NCBI GenBank assembly: GCA_964449275.1
Contig: CAYVAM010000157.1
Location: 1-10,354 of the forward strand
Source: JAUVZF01 sp964449275
Lineage (GTDB): Bacteria; Planctomycetota; Phycisphaerae; FEN-1346
DNA length: 10,354 nt
Reading direction: 5' to 3'
Shown: piece after piece, positions 1-7,121 of the stretch
Layout: each line of letters begins with the position of its first letter
How positions within the stretch are numbered: position 1 is the stretch's first letter
Made by a program: the position numbers and the translations under genes
Notes under the pieces: generated by a model
Seen by the model: only the letters and a program-made list of their open reading frames with translations
What the model was told of the DNA's origin: nothing
Database searches by the model: none

Positions 1-1
1 C

Positions 2-1303
2 ATTCTGTTTCGCTCGCACGGCGACGGCACCGAACGCCTGGACCCCGTCAGCGGCAAGCGCCAGTGGATATCTCCGATGCGCCCCTCGTGTTTTACCGGC
101 ACCGTGATCTCTGGCGGACACCTCTACTGGACGCCATGGGTGTGTGATTGCAACCTGCAGATGTTCGGTACGATTTGCTGCGGACCGGCGGGCAACTTCA
201 AGTTCCATCAGGCCGCCGTCGAGTCCGAGCGATTGGAATCGGCCGACCGCGCAACGAAAATCGCGCCGTTTCAACAGTCACCGGCCGACTGGCCGACCTA
301 TCGGGCAAACAATACACGCACCGCCAGGACGCAGGCTGCCGTCGCCGACCACGTGAAGAGGCTTTGGACGTTTACGCCCAAGGCCGCCTTCGAGGCCACC
401 GCGCCGGTCGCCGCTGGGGGCATGATCTTCGTCAGCGGCTCCGACGGTATTGTGCGGGCACTGGATGCGGCCGGCGGCAAGCCGCGATGGACGGCATACA
501 CGGGCGGAGCGATTCGATATCCACCGGCGGTGGCCGGCGGCCGGGCGCTGGTCGGCTCCGGCGATGGTTACGCCTACGCCTTCGAGGCGGCCACCGGCCG
601 GCTGTTGTGGCGGTTCCGCGCGGCCCCGGCCGAGAGAAAAATCCCCGTCTACGACCAACTGCTTTCCACCTGGCCGGTCGCATCCGGCGTGCTTCTCGAC
701 GGCGGCGTGGCCTACCTGGCCGCAGGTATCAACAATTACGATGGCACGCATGTATACGCCCTGGATGCGACAACCGGCAAGATCACGTGGCAGAACAACA
801 CCGCCGGCGGCATGGGGGCGTCCTTCGGCAGCGAGACGGGCGTTCAGGGAGACCTGCTGCTGGACCAAGGCAAACTCTACCTGGCCGGCGGCAGTTCGGC
901 ATCGCCGACCGTGTTCGACACGGCCGACGGAAAACGCCTCGGAACGGGTCAACGGGCCCGGCGCGGCCGCGAATTGCGCCTCTTCGCGGGCAAAGACAAA
1001 CGCGGAAAACTCCAACGCCAGGTCAGGACCGTCGGCCAGCCGCTCTACTCCACCTATCCCGTCTACAGCAAGGAAGTCGCCTGGCAGGCTCCAATTGTCG
1101 AAACAAAGAATGCAAATCTGTTGTGTCGCCAAACCCCGAACGGCTCCACGCTGGTCGCGCAAAACCCCTCGACCAAGAAAGACCTCTGGCAACACCCCCT
1201 GCCCGGTCAGCCCGTGCGGTGGGGAATCGCCGTCGACTCGCGCGGCCGCATCGTCGTAGCCCTCAAGGACGGGCGCATCATCTGCTACGGGGCGGGCGGC
1301 TGA
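2..1303 (+). CDS. PQQ-binding-like beta-propeller repeat protein, 5'-truncated by the window edge
   Basis: The frame is open from base 2 to the TGA at 1301-1303, giving 433 visible codons. The first internal ATG (77) falls inside a conserved domain, so the real start lies upstream of the window. Visible residues 1-66 are the end of one propeller: an ILFRS strand, then a cysteine-rich segment with C30, a CDC triplet at 48-50 and a CC pair at 59-60. A second propeller begins at the DWPTYR motif (residues 96-101). Its blade motifs are of the type ALDAAGGKPRW, AFEAATGRLLWRF and ALDATTGKITWQN, the BamB/quinoprotein-like blade pattern. It is paralogous to the protein at 3192-6941; LLSTWP and the AAGI strand recur in both, and ILFRS matches ILFRS there. 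Blades of this type are known as ligand or protein scaffolds. No PQQ-binding residues can be shown, so the substrate is unknown. By analogy with the paralogue the product is probably exported, but its N-terminus is not visible. Confidence 0.88.
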   Translation: MLFRSHGDGTERLDPVSGKRQWISPMRPSCFTGTVISGGHLYWTPWVCDCNLQMFGTICCGPAGNFKFHQAAVESERLESADRATKIAPFQQSPADWPTYRANNTRTARTQAAVADHVKRLWTFTPKAAFEATAPVAAGGMIFVSGSDGIVRALDAAGGKPRWTAYTGGAIRYPPAVAGGRALVGSGDGYAYAFEAATGRLLWRFRAAPAERKIPVYDQLLSTWPVASGVLLDGGVAYLAAGINNYDGTHVYALDATTGKITWQNNTAGGMGASFGSETGVQGDLLLDQGKLYLAGGSSASPTVFDTADGKRLGTGQRARRGRELRLFAGKDKRGKLQRQVRTVGQPLYSTYPVYSKEVAWQAPIVETKNANLLCRQTPNGSTLVAQNPSTKKDLWQHPLPGQPVRWGIAVDSRGRIVVALKDGRIICYGAGG

Positions 1304-1474
1304 AAGAACGTCTCATAACTCCCGCGTGGTGGCCCCGCCGCGCAAAGCGCGCTTGTGCTTGTAGCGCCGGGCTTTATGCCCGGCGGCCTTGGTCGGGGCG
1401 GGAACCGGGCGCCGTGCCCCCGTTGGTCAAGGACGCTGATTTCCTGCCCGCGCCTGCTCTTGGCCCTCGCTGGC
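1304..1474. other. Convergent intergenic gap
   Basis: This 171-base gap lies between the stop of the propeller gene (+) and the stop of the hypothetical gene (-). It holds two inverted repeats. The smaller is CGCGC-AAA-GCGCG at 1339-1351; the larger is listed separately at 1365-1385. No T-run follows either hairpin, and no coding sequence is convincing here. Confidence 0.6.
1365..1385. repeat. Short palindromic element (8-bp stem, 5-base loop)
   Basis: The arms CGCCGGGC (1365-1372) and GCCCGGCG (1378-1385) pair perfectly around the loop TTTAT. The element sits between two convergent genes. It could act as a two-way transcription barrier, or it could be a copy of a dispersed REP-like sequence. 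Without a following T-run it is not a textbook intrinsic terminator. Confidence 0.55.
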
Positions 1475-2608
1475 TTAACCCCTGTCCCCCTCGGAGCGCC
1501 CGCTCAGGAGCTTTGCGATGTCGATGATGTCCGGCCCGCACAGGCCAACCTGGTACACCCAATGCACGAAGTCCTGCTTTACCAGCGGATAGACCGTGAG
1601 CACATGATTCAGCAGATACTTCATGCCCGAATGGAAAGCCATTACGAGCCTCTGCGGCGGGCACTTCTGCAACATGCTGTTCAGCCGTTTGGTATTCGTC
1701 TTGTCTCTGGATCGCGAATGCATGATGCAGGCACCGTACAGAAAGGCCTCCAGCAAATCCTTCGTTGAGCACCCCACATCCTTCTCAGACAGCGGAGGCG
1801 ATTTCCTCAATAGCGAGTTGAAGCTCTTCTTCTCGGCTTTGACGAACTCCGCCTTGCCTCGGTTGCCAACATGACGCACGTAATATCCGCAGGCGCGGTT
1901 GAACAGGTCATCCTCCGGGTTAGAGGAGTACAACTGGCGGAACAGCACCAGAACACCCAGGGCGCTCTCAGCGCTCGGAAACGCGGAGTCGATGATCTGC
2001 CCGGCCCCAGCAGATGTGATCGACAAAGGTGAACGAAACCATCGGCTTGCCTGGATATGGTCTGTTACCTGAAGAAAGTGAGCAATTGTGTTGGCGGTAT
2101 CGATAGTCCAGGCTTCACGCTCTTTCGGCCGAGATGGCCCGAAGCGGATTACACTGTCTGGCTCTCCGTGGACGATGACAGGCGCCCCGGCCATGTAGTC
2201 GTACATCTCGGTCTTGGCTATTTCGTTCCCGTTCTCGTCCTCGAAGTACTCGCCCATTAGACTGACACACTTAAGGGACAGCAGGCCGGGGCTCTTCTGC
2301 GCCTCCTTCATGATCCGCTCTAGTCCCTCCTCGCATTCTCTGAACAGGTGCCTGTACCTCAGGATCTCCCGGCCTGTGCCATGAGCGGCATGGCTGATTG
2401 TCAGCACGCCTTTCCCCACTTCCGTAGGCATCTGGCTCCCGTTAACGTTGTCGCTTCTGACGAGTTCCAGAATCCGCTGCTTTTCTTGGTCCGTTGCTCT
2501 GCTTTCATCAAGGACGAAGAAGCGGGTGTGCACTGGAAGTGGGTTCTCTTTGCGCCTGTCAAAACACGAGATAGGCCAGTAAACTACGACATTCTCGGCC
2601 TCGGCCAT
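1475..2608 (-). CDS. Hypothetical protein, 377 aa, unrecognised family
   Basis: I do not recognise this protein. It is soluble-looking: no signal peptide and no clear membrane segment. It is rich in charged residues and carries scattered cysteines. The C-terminal part is predicted mostly helical (for example AFLYGACIMHSRSRDK and GMKYLLNHVLTVYPLVK). The first ~200 residues alternate short strands with charged loops. I chose the ATG at 2606-2608 because GGGGG (2614-2618) stands 5 bases before it. The alternative GTG at 2612-2614 would lie within that ribosome-binding sequence. The gene begins just after the stop (TGA, 2611-2613) of the broken PIN reading frame, so the two were probably co-transcribed. 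Base composition differs from its neighbours: hand counts give 29, 34 and 30 G+C in 60 bases at 1561, 1621 and 2461, against 48 in 60 at 4321. This suggests acquisition by transfer. Confidence 0.75.
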   Translation of the reverse strand: MAEAENVVVYWPISCFDRRKENPLPVHTRFFVLDESRATDQEKQRILELVRSDNVNGSQMPTEVGKGVLTISHAAHGTGREILRYRHLFRECEEGLERIMKEAQKSPGLLSLKCVSLMGEYFEDENGNEIAKTEMYDYMAGAPVIVHGEPDSVIRFGPSRPKEREAWTIDTANTIAHFLQVTDHIQASRWFRSPLSITSAGAGQIIDSAFPSAESALGVLVLFRQLYSSNPEDDLFNRACGYYVRHVGNRGKAEFVKAEKKSFNSLLRKSPPLSEKDVGCSTKDLLEAFLYGACIMHSRSRDKTNTKRLNSMLQKCPPQRLVMAFHSGMKYLLNHVLTVYPLVKQDFVHWVYQVGLCGPDIIDIAKLLSGRSEGDRG

Positions 2609-2610
2609 GG

Positions 2611-2892
2611 TCACCCCCGACTAGCATAGGCCCTTGCCATCGCAAGGGATCCCTTCACTTGACGAATGTTGCCTTCACGCGCTGGGATCTCAAGAAGTAA
2701 GCAATCCAGATTGCGCACCCGGCGGACTTTCCGAGAGGCCCGCTCCAGTTCCGCCGCCAGAAGGTCCGAGAGAAACAGAACGAACCGCCCCTCGCGCGCC
2801 GCATCGAGAACACCGCAACTGCCCCCGGCAAACTCGTCATCAAGGCAACCGCCGATCACCGATGTGTCTGCCTAGACCCGTATCCGCTTCAT
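2611..2892 (-). pseudogene. Broken PIN-domain (VapC-like) nuclease gene
   Basis: From the ATG at 2890-2892 the minus strand reads MKRIRV, then TAG (2872-2874), then ADTSVIGGCLDDEF. PIN proteins of this subgroup typically begin with a strand ending in Y-x-D-T-S-V-I-G-G, so the TAG replaces the codon expected to be Tyr. The first catalytic Asp (ADTS) and the acidic residue in LLAAELERA are visible. PIN-like similarity fades after KVR (near 2722), and the last ~36 codons do not look like the C-terminal half of a PIN domain, where the remaining metal-binding acids would lie. A start at GTG 2857-2859 would lose the first catalytic Asp. Intact relatives are ribonuclease toxins or RNases, usually about 130-150 residues. 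The nonsense codon plus truncation make a functional product unlikely. No antitoxin gene is evident beside it. A sequencing error could explain the TAG but not the missing half. Confidence 0.7.
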
Positions 2893-2915
2893 GGTCGTGG
2901 GCTCTCTCGCCAATC

Positions 2916-2921
2916 ATTATA
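2916..2921 (-). promoter_or_regulatory. Possible -10 box (TATAAT) for the PIN remnant and hypothetical gene
   Basis: A perfect TATAAT lies on the minus strand 23 bases before the ATG at 2892. The hexamer 17 bases further upstream (TTTCTC) is a poor -35 match. The site is notable in such GC-rich DNA and is placed to drive the PIN remnant and the downstream hypothetical gene. The support is motif and position only. Confidence 0.35.
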
Positions 2922-3019
2922 CCGCGTTAGCCAACGGGGAGAAATGCTAAAAAGGCACGCATCCGCTGCTGCCGGCGTCGCAGCACCGCGCGGATGGCCC
3001 GCTCGTCTTGATAGGTCCA

Positions 3020-3175
3020 CTACTTCGCCTTCACGTCAAAGCAGTAGAGGTTGGTGTCGTACCGCAGGTACAGGCGGCCGCCGATGACGACGGGGTGGGC
3101 CCAACTCGTGCCGCTGCCCGCGACGCGGAACTCACCCTTCATCTGCATACCCTGTGGCGAACACGTGGCCAGGCC
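3020..3175 (-). pseudogene. 3' remnant of another PQQ-like beta-propeller gene
   Basis: The minus strand reads about 51 codons that end at a TAG (3020-3022). The segment includes MKGEFRVAGSGTSWAHPVV, then GGRLYLRYDTNLYCFDVKAK and the stop. This matches the last blade of planctomycete-type BamB/PQQ-like propeller proteins: a G-x-F-x-V strand, the SWAHPV motif, G-x-LYLR, and LYC(F/Y)DVKAK at the C-terminus. There is no start codon context, and similarity is lost near 3175, just before the stop of the 1249-residue protein at 3192. The other ~90 percent of such a gene is absent, so this is a deletion remnant. It is in a different reading frame from the upstream gene and is not an extension of it. 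Confidence 0.7.
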
Positions 3176-3191
3176 CGCCCAGCGGCCGGCA

Positions 3192-6100
3192 TCACTGAGC
3201 CACGATCTCGATGCCGCAGATAAGCGGATTGCCTTCCTTGGCCGAGAACGCGAGTTCGAGGTGTTGCGTAACCATGACCGGTCGGAACTCCCTGACGATC
3301 GCGCGGCGTGGGCCGCCGGCGGCCTTGACGATGTCGAAGTCCTTCAGCACGTCCTTACCCTGCAGGTTGACGGTGAAGACCCGCTCGCCCGCTTTCGCGC
3401 TCGCCGCCGGCTCCGCGAAGTGAAGCCGCACGGTGCAGGACCGCGCGGCGGCCTTGCCGGCCAGCGTGACGGTTATCGACTCGACGCCTTCCAGCCCCGA
3501 CGCCGCCACCCATTTCAGATCGCCGTCCTCGATGTGCGACATGTGGTGGCGGAATCGCTTCGGCTTGGCAGGCCGGATCTTGACCGGAACCTCCGGCGAC
3601 GATCCACCCACGCTCGGCCAGTCGAGCCACAGCGTCCCGGCGGCGGAGACGCGGTCGCCCGGAGCGCCGAAGTTCAGGCCGACCCGGCGCACCGGGTTAC
3701 TGCTCGACTTCACGGCGGAAAACGTCCAGACCTCCACGTCCGGGTCGTGAATGAACGCCAGCGAGCACTGGTTCTGATATGAGCAGATGCACGTGCGCGT
3801 GTAGTCCGGAGCGCTCAGCACGCCGCACGCCGCTATCAGGTTCGACGTGCAGCCCGACTTGAAGCCCCCCATGTTTCCCGTGCCGGCATCGTGCTCCAAA
3901 TCGTAGTACCCGGCTGCCGCCGAGCGGAACAGGATGAGGTTCCGGCTGGCGATGGCCGTATTGCAGCCGTAGTTGCGGCGGTAGCGCCACTGAACCGTTT
4001 CGCCGGTCAGCGGATGCTTACGCTCTTGGAGTTCGCCGGTCAGAAGATTGAACGCCTTGCCCTGGGCGATGACGCGATCGCCGTGGATCATGCACGGCCC
4101 TTCGTACGACTCATCGCTGGTCCAGAGCACCTTGCCGTCGCGTCCGCGGCAGGCGGCCAGGCCCTTGCCCACCTCGTCGAGAGCACGGTCGCGACTGCGG
4201 CTTCCGGCCACGAGAAGCACGTCATGCTTCTCGGAGTATCCCAGCCACGTCCCCTTCACGTCCTTGTCCGTTTTCCAGAGCACCCGGCCGGTGCGGGCAT
4301 CGAGGGCGTACAGCGTCGGGCTGCTTTCGCCGGCCAGGCCGCGGAAGCGCAGCGCCTTGGCGCGGGCCTCCGAGGCGCCGTCGATGCAGAAGACCTTGCC
4401 GGCGCCTGCAACGATGGCGTTGTGGCGGAAGTTCGCCTCCGCTTGCCGCGTCCACAGCGCCTTGTTCTCGGCGCCGTGGCGGTCCATGACGATGAGCCAT
4501 CGGCTGCCCGCGCCGTAGGGGGCATTCTCGCGGACGGTCTTGCCTTTAATCGGGTGCTTCTTGTCTTTCCTATCCCTGACCAACTCAATGCCAATCGGCA
4601 TCGCCGTCGCAATCAGGAGGTCCTTATACACGCCGACGTAGCCCCACTGGGCTTTGCCCAGGCCGTCCTGCCGGGGAAGGGCGAATTCGTCCTTTTTCTC
4701 GCCGGTCTGCGGATCCAGCCGCACGCACTTCCGCCCATAGGCCACGTAGATACCGTCCGAGACGGAGACGTAGTTGCTCCCGATCTCGTTGGCCCCCGGC
4801 TGATGATTCGTGTTGTCGTAGTAGGTGCCAAGGTCCTCGATCGTCTGCTGCCAGAGCAGCCGCCCCGTGTACACGTCCACGGCCCGGAGCATGTTGCGGC
4901 CTTCGATGAACAGCCGGCCGTCCACGACGTGCGGCGACGGACCGTGACCGTGTCGCGGCAGAACGGGGTCGTTCGCCGGGCCGCCGAACCACAGCAGGCC
5001 GAGCGGCGTCCGGACGGCCGCATCCTGCGAGACGACGGTGTTCGCGACGTCGGCGTACTGATGGGTCCAGTTGGCCGATCCCGGCAAGGCCCCCTTTCGC
5101 TCGAGCAGGAGCCTGTCGTCGGCCGCATCGAACTCGGCGCCGGGGAGTTTCGCCTGCCCCACCCACGCTTTCAGATTCCCCTGTCTCGATGCCGAAACCC
5201 CCAGCCACGCAACGCCGCCATACGGTCGCAGCGCCCGGAAGACCGACCGGACGAAGGTCACGCCCTTGCTGAACCCGCCGGCCGCAAGGTCCTCCGACAC
5301 CACGAGACTCGCAAGATACGGCGGGAACGGAAATGCCACCGGGTCGCCGACGTGTGCCGCAACCCGCCGGCCGTACACGCCCGCGGCGTCCATGTTACGC
5401 CGAACGGCAGCCACTTTCTCGGCATCCGGGTCAACGGCGATCACGTGCAGGCCGGACCGGCGGACGAGTTCTTCGATGAGTCGGCCGCTGCCGATGCCCA
5501 GGACAAGGCAGTAGCCGCCCCCGGCGTCCGTCTCCTTCAGGATGGTCTCGACAGTCTTCACCCATGCGTCGGACCTCACGGGAAGCGGCGTGCGGTCGCA
5601 AGAGTGCGTGACGGCGACCCCTGTGCCGGCGCCGAAGCAGTACAGATGGCCCTCGCGCGTGACGACGAACAGTTTGCCGTCCGCGGCGAGCATGTTCCAC
5701 ACATCTCCCTGGACGCGGCCCTGCCAGGAGACGCGTGCCCGGTCGCCCTGGACGGGCAGGTCGCAAGCGGCGATGAGGCCGTCGTGGCCCTCCGCATAGA
5801 CGCGGCTGCCGGCCCTGATGAAGATCCGTCGAAGCGGCACGTCCGGCTCGCCCCTCCACAGCACCGGCAGGGCGGCTCTCTTACGCTTCTTGCCCTTCGA
5901 ATCGGCGTACTCCTGGACGCTAAGACGGTACTCGTAGCCGACGACCTCGCCGCCGTCGAAGCCGATGATGCATTCATCCGCCGGCAGAAGCGCACGGGTG
6001 CGCATCAGTGGCGCCCCGTCCTTGAGTTTGTAGGCCGCCCCGCCGTTGAAGAACCAGTCCCTGGCGGCGAAGACCTCGTAGCCGCCCGCGTCTTTGCCGA

Positions 6101-6941
6101 ACGTGCGGCTGCTGACGTGGTAATAGAGGAACTCGCCGGTGCTGCGGTCATAGACGGCCGGCACCGTCCTGCCGCCCGAGATTAGGAGTTTGTCGCCGGC
6201 CACCGCGATGTAGCCCTGCGGCGCCACGCCGGCGAACGCCGGGCTGTCGTGCTGCTGCTTGATGTAGATCGACCCGCTGCCGCTGTTCGTCCACACAACC
6301 GTTCCCGTCTCGGCGTCGATGGCGTGGATGAAGGTACCCATGAACGGCCAGATGCCGGCGGCGAAGTAGATAACGCCGTCGCAAAGGACGGGTGCGCCCC
6401 GCGCCGGCCACGTCGAGATGAGGCGGTCGTTGCCCAGAATCCGGCGGTCGGACGGGCCGCCACGGAACTTCCAGACGAGTTTTCCGCCGCCGGCATCCAG
6501 ACAGTACAGATGCCCGTCGTCCGAAGCGAAGGCCACCTTCTCCTTCCATGCCACCGGCGCGAAACGGACCGGGCCGTCGGCGTAGAACCGCCAGAGTTCC
6601 TTGCCGGTCTCCGTGTCGTAGGCCGTCACGCGGTCGCTCGCCATGGACGAGACGAACAGGCGCTTGCCGAGGACCACCGGCTCGTAGGAGGCATCGAACT
6701 GGAGTTTCGTCTGGCTCGCCGGCCAGGCGGGAGACGGCGGCGCAAACCGGCGGACCCACTGAAGATGCAGGTCGGCAGGCAGCGTCTCAGGCGAGATGGC
6801 CGTGCGGCCGGCGTCGTGCCGCCACATGGGCCAGTCGCTCGACCCAGAGCCTCTCGACCGGTCCGCCGCACGCGCCGCACCCCAGAGCGACAAGACAAGA
6901 GCGGCCCCGGCGGCGATGAGAACATACCTTCTGCGCAACAT
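3192..6941 (-). CDS. Exported multidomain protein: propeller, methyltransferase-fold, propeller, malectin-like (1249 aa)
   Basis: The start is the ATG at 6939-6941. It opens a clear signal peptide (basic MLRRR, then a hydrophobic core to residue ~20 and ARA-A near 25), and AAGGAG-like sequence lies just upstream. Residues ~36-437 form a first propeller beginning DWPMWR, with blades such as AYDTETGKELWRF and CLDAGGGKLVWKF. Residues ~455-615 look like a class I SAM-methyltransferase fold: glycine motif LGIGSGR (481-487), acidic VIAVDPD (500-506) and GDPVAFPFPP (532-541). The usual Asp/Glu two residues before the glycine motif is Val480. Residues ~624-1075 form a second propeller that ends in a cysteine-rich region (C1031, C1039, C1051, C1053, C1059). 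Residues ~1085-1249 resemble a malectin-type carbohydrate domain (VRLHFAEP at 1171-1178, GERVFTVNLQGK, CGIEIVAQ at the end). It probably works outside the cytoplasm as a glycan-binding or scaffold protein. PQQ binding and methyl transfer are both unproven. Confidence 0.9.
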   Translation of the reverse strand: MLRRRYVLIAAGAALVLSLWGAARAADRSRGSGSSDWPMWRHDAGRTAISPETLPADLHLQWVRRFAPPSPAWPASQTKLQFDASYEPVVLGKRLFVSSMASDRVTAYDTETGKELWRFYADGPVRFAPVAWKEKVAFASDDGHLYCLDAGGGKLVWKFRGGPSDRRILGNDRLISTWPARGAPVLCDGVIYFAAGIWPFMGTFIHAIDAETGTVVWTNSGSGSIYIKQQHDSPAFAGVAPQGYIAVAGDKLLISGGRTVPAVYDRSTGEFLYYHVSSRTFGKDAGGYEVFAARDWFFNGGAAYKLKDGAPLMRTRALLPADECIIGFDGGEVVGYEYRLSVQEYADSKGKKRKRAALPVLWRGEPDVPLRRIFIRAGSRVYAEGHDGLIAACDLPVQGDRARVSWQGRVQGDVWNMLAADGKLFVVTREGHLYCFGAGTGVAVTHSCDRTPLPVRSDAWVKTVETILKETDAGGGYCLVLGIGSGRLIEELVRRSGLHVIAVDPDAEKVAAVRRNMDAAGVYGRRVAAHVGDPVAFPFPPYLASLVVSEDLAAGGFSKGVTFVRSVFRALRPYGGVAWLGVSASRQGNLKAWVGQAKLPGAEFDAADDRLLLERKGALPGSANWTHQYADVANTVVSQDAAVRTPLGLLWFGGPANDPVLPRHGHGPSPHVVDGRLFIEGRNMLRAVDVYTGRLLWQQTIEDLGTYYDNTNHQPGANEIGSNYVSVSDGIYVAYGRKCVRLDPQTGEKKDEFALPRQDGLGKAQWGYVGVYKDLLIATAMPIGIELVRDRKDKKHPIKGKTVRENAPYGAGSRWLIVMDRHGAENKALWTRQAEANFRHNAIVAGAGKVFCIDGASEARAKALRFRGLAGESSPTLYALDARTGRVLWKTDKDVKGTWLGYSEKHDVLLVAGSRSRDRALDEVGKGLAACRGRDGKVLWTSDESYEGPCMIHGDRVIAQGKAFNLLTGELQERKHPLTGETVQWRYRRNYGCNTAIASRNLILFRSAAAGYYDLEHDAGTGNMGGFKSGCTSNLIAACGVLSAPDYTRTCICSYQNQCSLAFIHDPDVEVWTFSAVKSSSNPVRRVGLNFGAPGDRVSAAGTLWLDWPSVGGSSPEVPVKIRPAKPKRFRHHMSHIEDGDLKWVAASGLEGVESITVTLAGKAAARSCTVRLHFAEPAASAKAGERVFTVNLQGKDVLKDFDIVKAAGGPRRAIVREFRPVMVTQHLELAFSAKEGNPLICGIEIVAQ

Positions 6942-6965
6942 CTTCTCCTTCCGTGGGTCCTGCCC

Positions 6966-7034
6966 GCCGCGGGTCTTCTCGTTGGTGCGCCGCGGGTCTT
7001 CTCGTTGGTGCGCCGCGGGTCTTCTCGTTGGTGC
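6966..7034. repeat. Three exact 23-bp tandem repeats
   Basis: Identical units span 6966-6988, 6989-7011 and 7012-7034. Each begins GCCGCGGGTC and ends GTTGGTGC on the plus strand. The array starts 25 bases upstream of the ATG of the 1249-residue protein, so it lies in that gene's leader or promoter. Each unit carries the palindrome CCGCGG. Bases 7035-7048 resemble the start of a further, diverged unit and form one arm of the adjoining hairpin. There are no spacers, so it is not a CRISPR array. Confidence 0.95.
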
Positions 7035-7059
7035 GCGGCGGGTCTCCGGACCCGCCGCG
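7034..7059. repeat. Strong palindrome 1 (11-bp stem, TCCG loop)
   Basis: Arms 7034-7044 and 7049-7059 pair perfectly (CGCGGCGGGTC with GACCCGCCGCG) around a 4-base loop. It lies between the ATPase stop and the propeller gene start. It may fold in the leader RNA, limit read-through from the transporter operon, or be one half of a REP-type pair with the palindrome at 7076-7101. Confidence 0.85.
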
Positions 7060-7075
7060 GATATGCGCCATTCTC

Positions 7076-7101
7076 CGCGGTGGGTACGGAGACCCACCGC
7101 G
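7076..7101. repeat. Strong palindrome 2 (10-bp stem, 6-base loop)
   Basis: Arms CGCGGTGGGT (7076-7085) and ACCCACCGCG (7092-7101) pair perfectly around ACGGAG. Its core (CGGAGACCC) is the reverse complement of the GGGTCTCCG core of the palindrome at 7034-7059. The two therefore look like related elements in opposite orientation, 16 bases apart. It begins 20 bases after the ATPase stop and may also end transcription from that operon, although no T-run follows. Confidence 0.85.
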
Positions 7102-7121
7102 CAAAACTCATATCGGACCGC

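Noticed and set aside
148..1527. Plus-strand open frame of 459 codons overlapping the first propeller gene
   Set aside because: Arg-rich shadow in a shifted frame; the propeller motifs are in the other frame.
2957..2999. Possible terminator (TGCTGC/GCAGCA stem) after the propeller remnant on the minus strand
   Set aside because: The stem is only 6 bp and the TTTTT run lies too far downstream of it for an intrinsic terminator.
2927..3019. Thirty-one open codons on the minus strand after the remnant's TAG (starting WTYQDERAIRAVL)
   Set aside because: No start codon, no family resemblance I can support, and too short to claim.
3891..6185. Long plus-strand open frame of 764 codons
   Set aside because: It lies antisense to the well-supported propeller/methyltransferase gene. 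Such mirrors are expected in very GC-rich codons, and its translation shows no domain.
6966..7034. CRISPR-like array
   Set aside because: The 23-bp units abut directly with no spacers and there are no cas genes.
6942..7097. A 52-residue N-terminal extension of the 1249-residue protein
   Set aside because: It is only the translation of the 23-bp tandem repeats and hairpins (recurrent RRPAAHQ-like and TNEKTR-like peptides). It would place the clear signal peptide internally.
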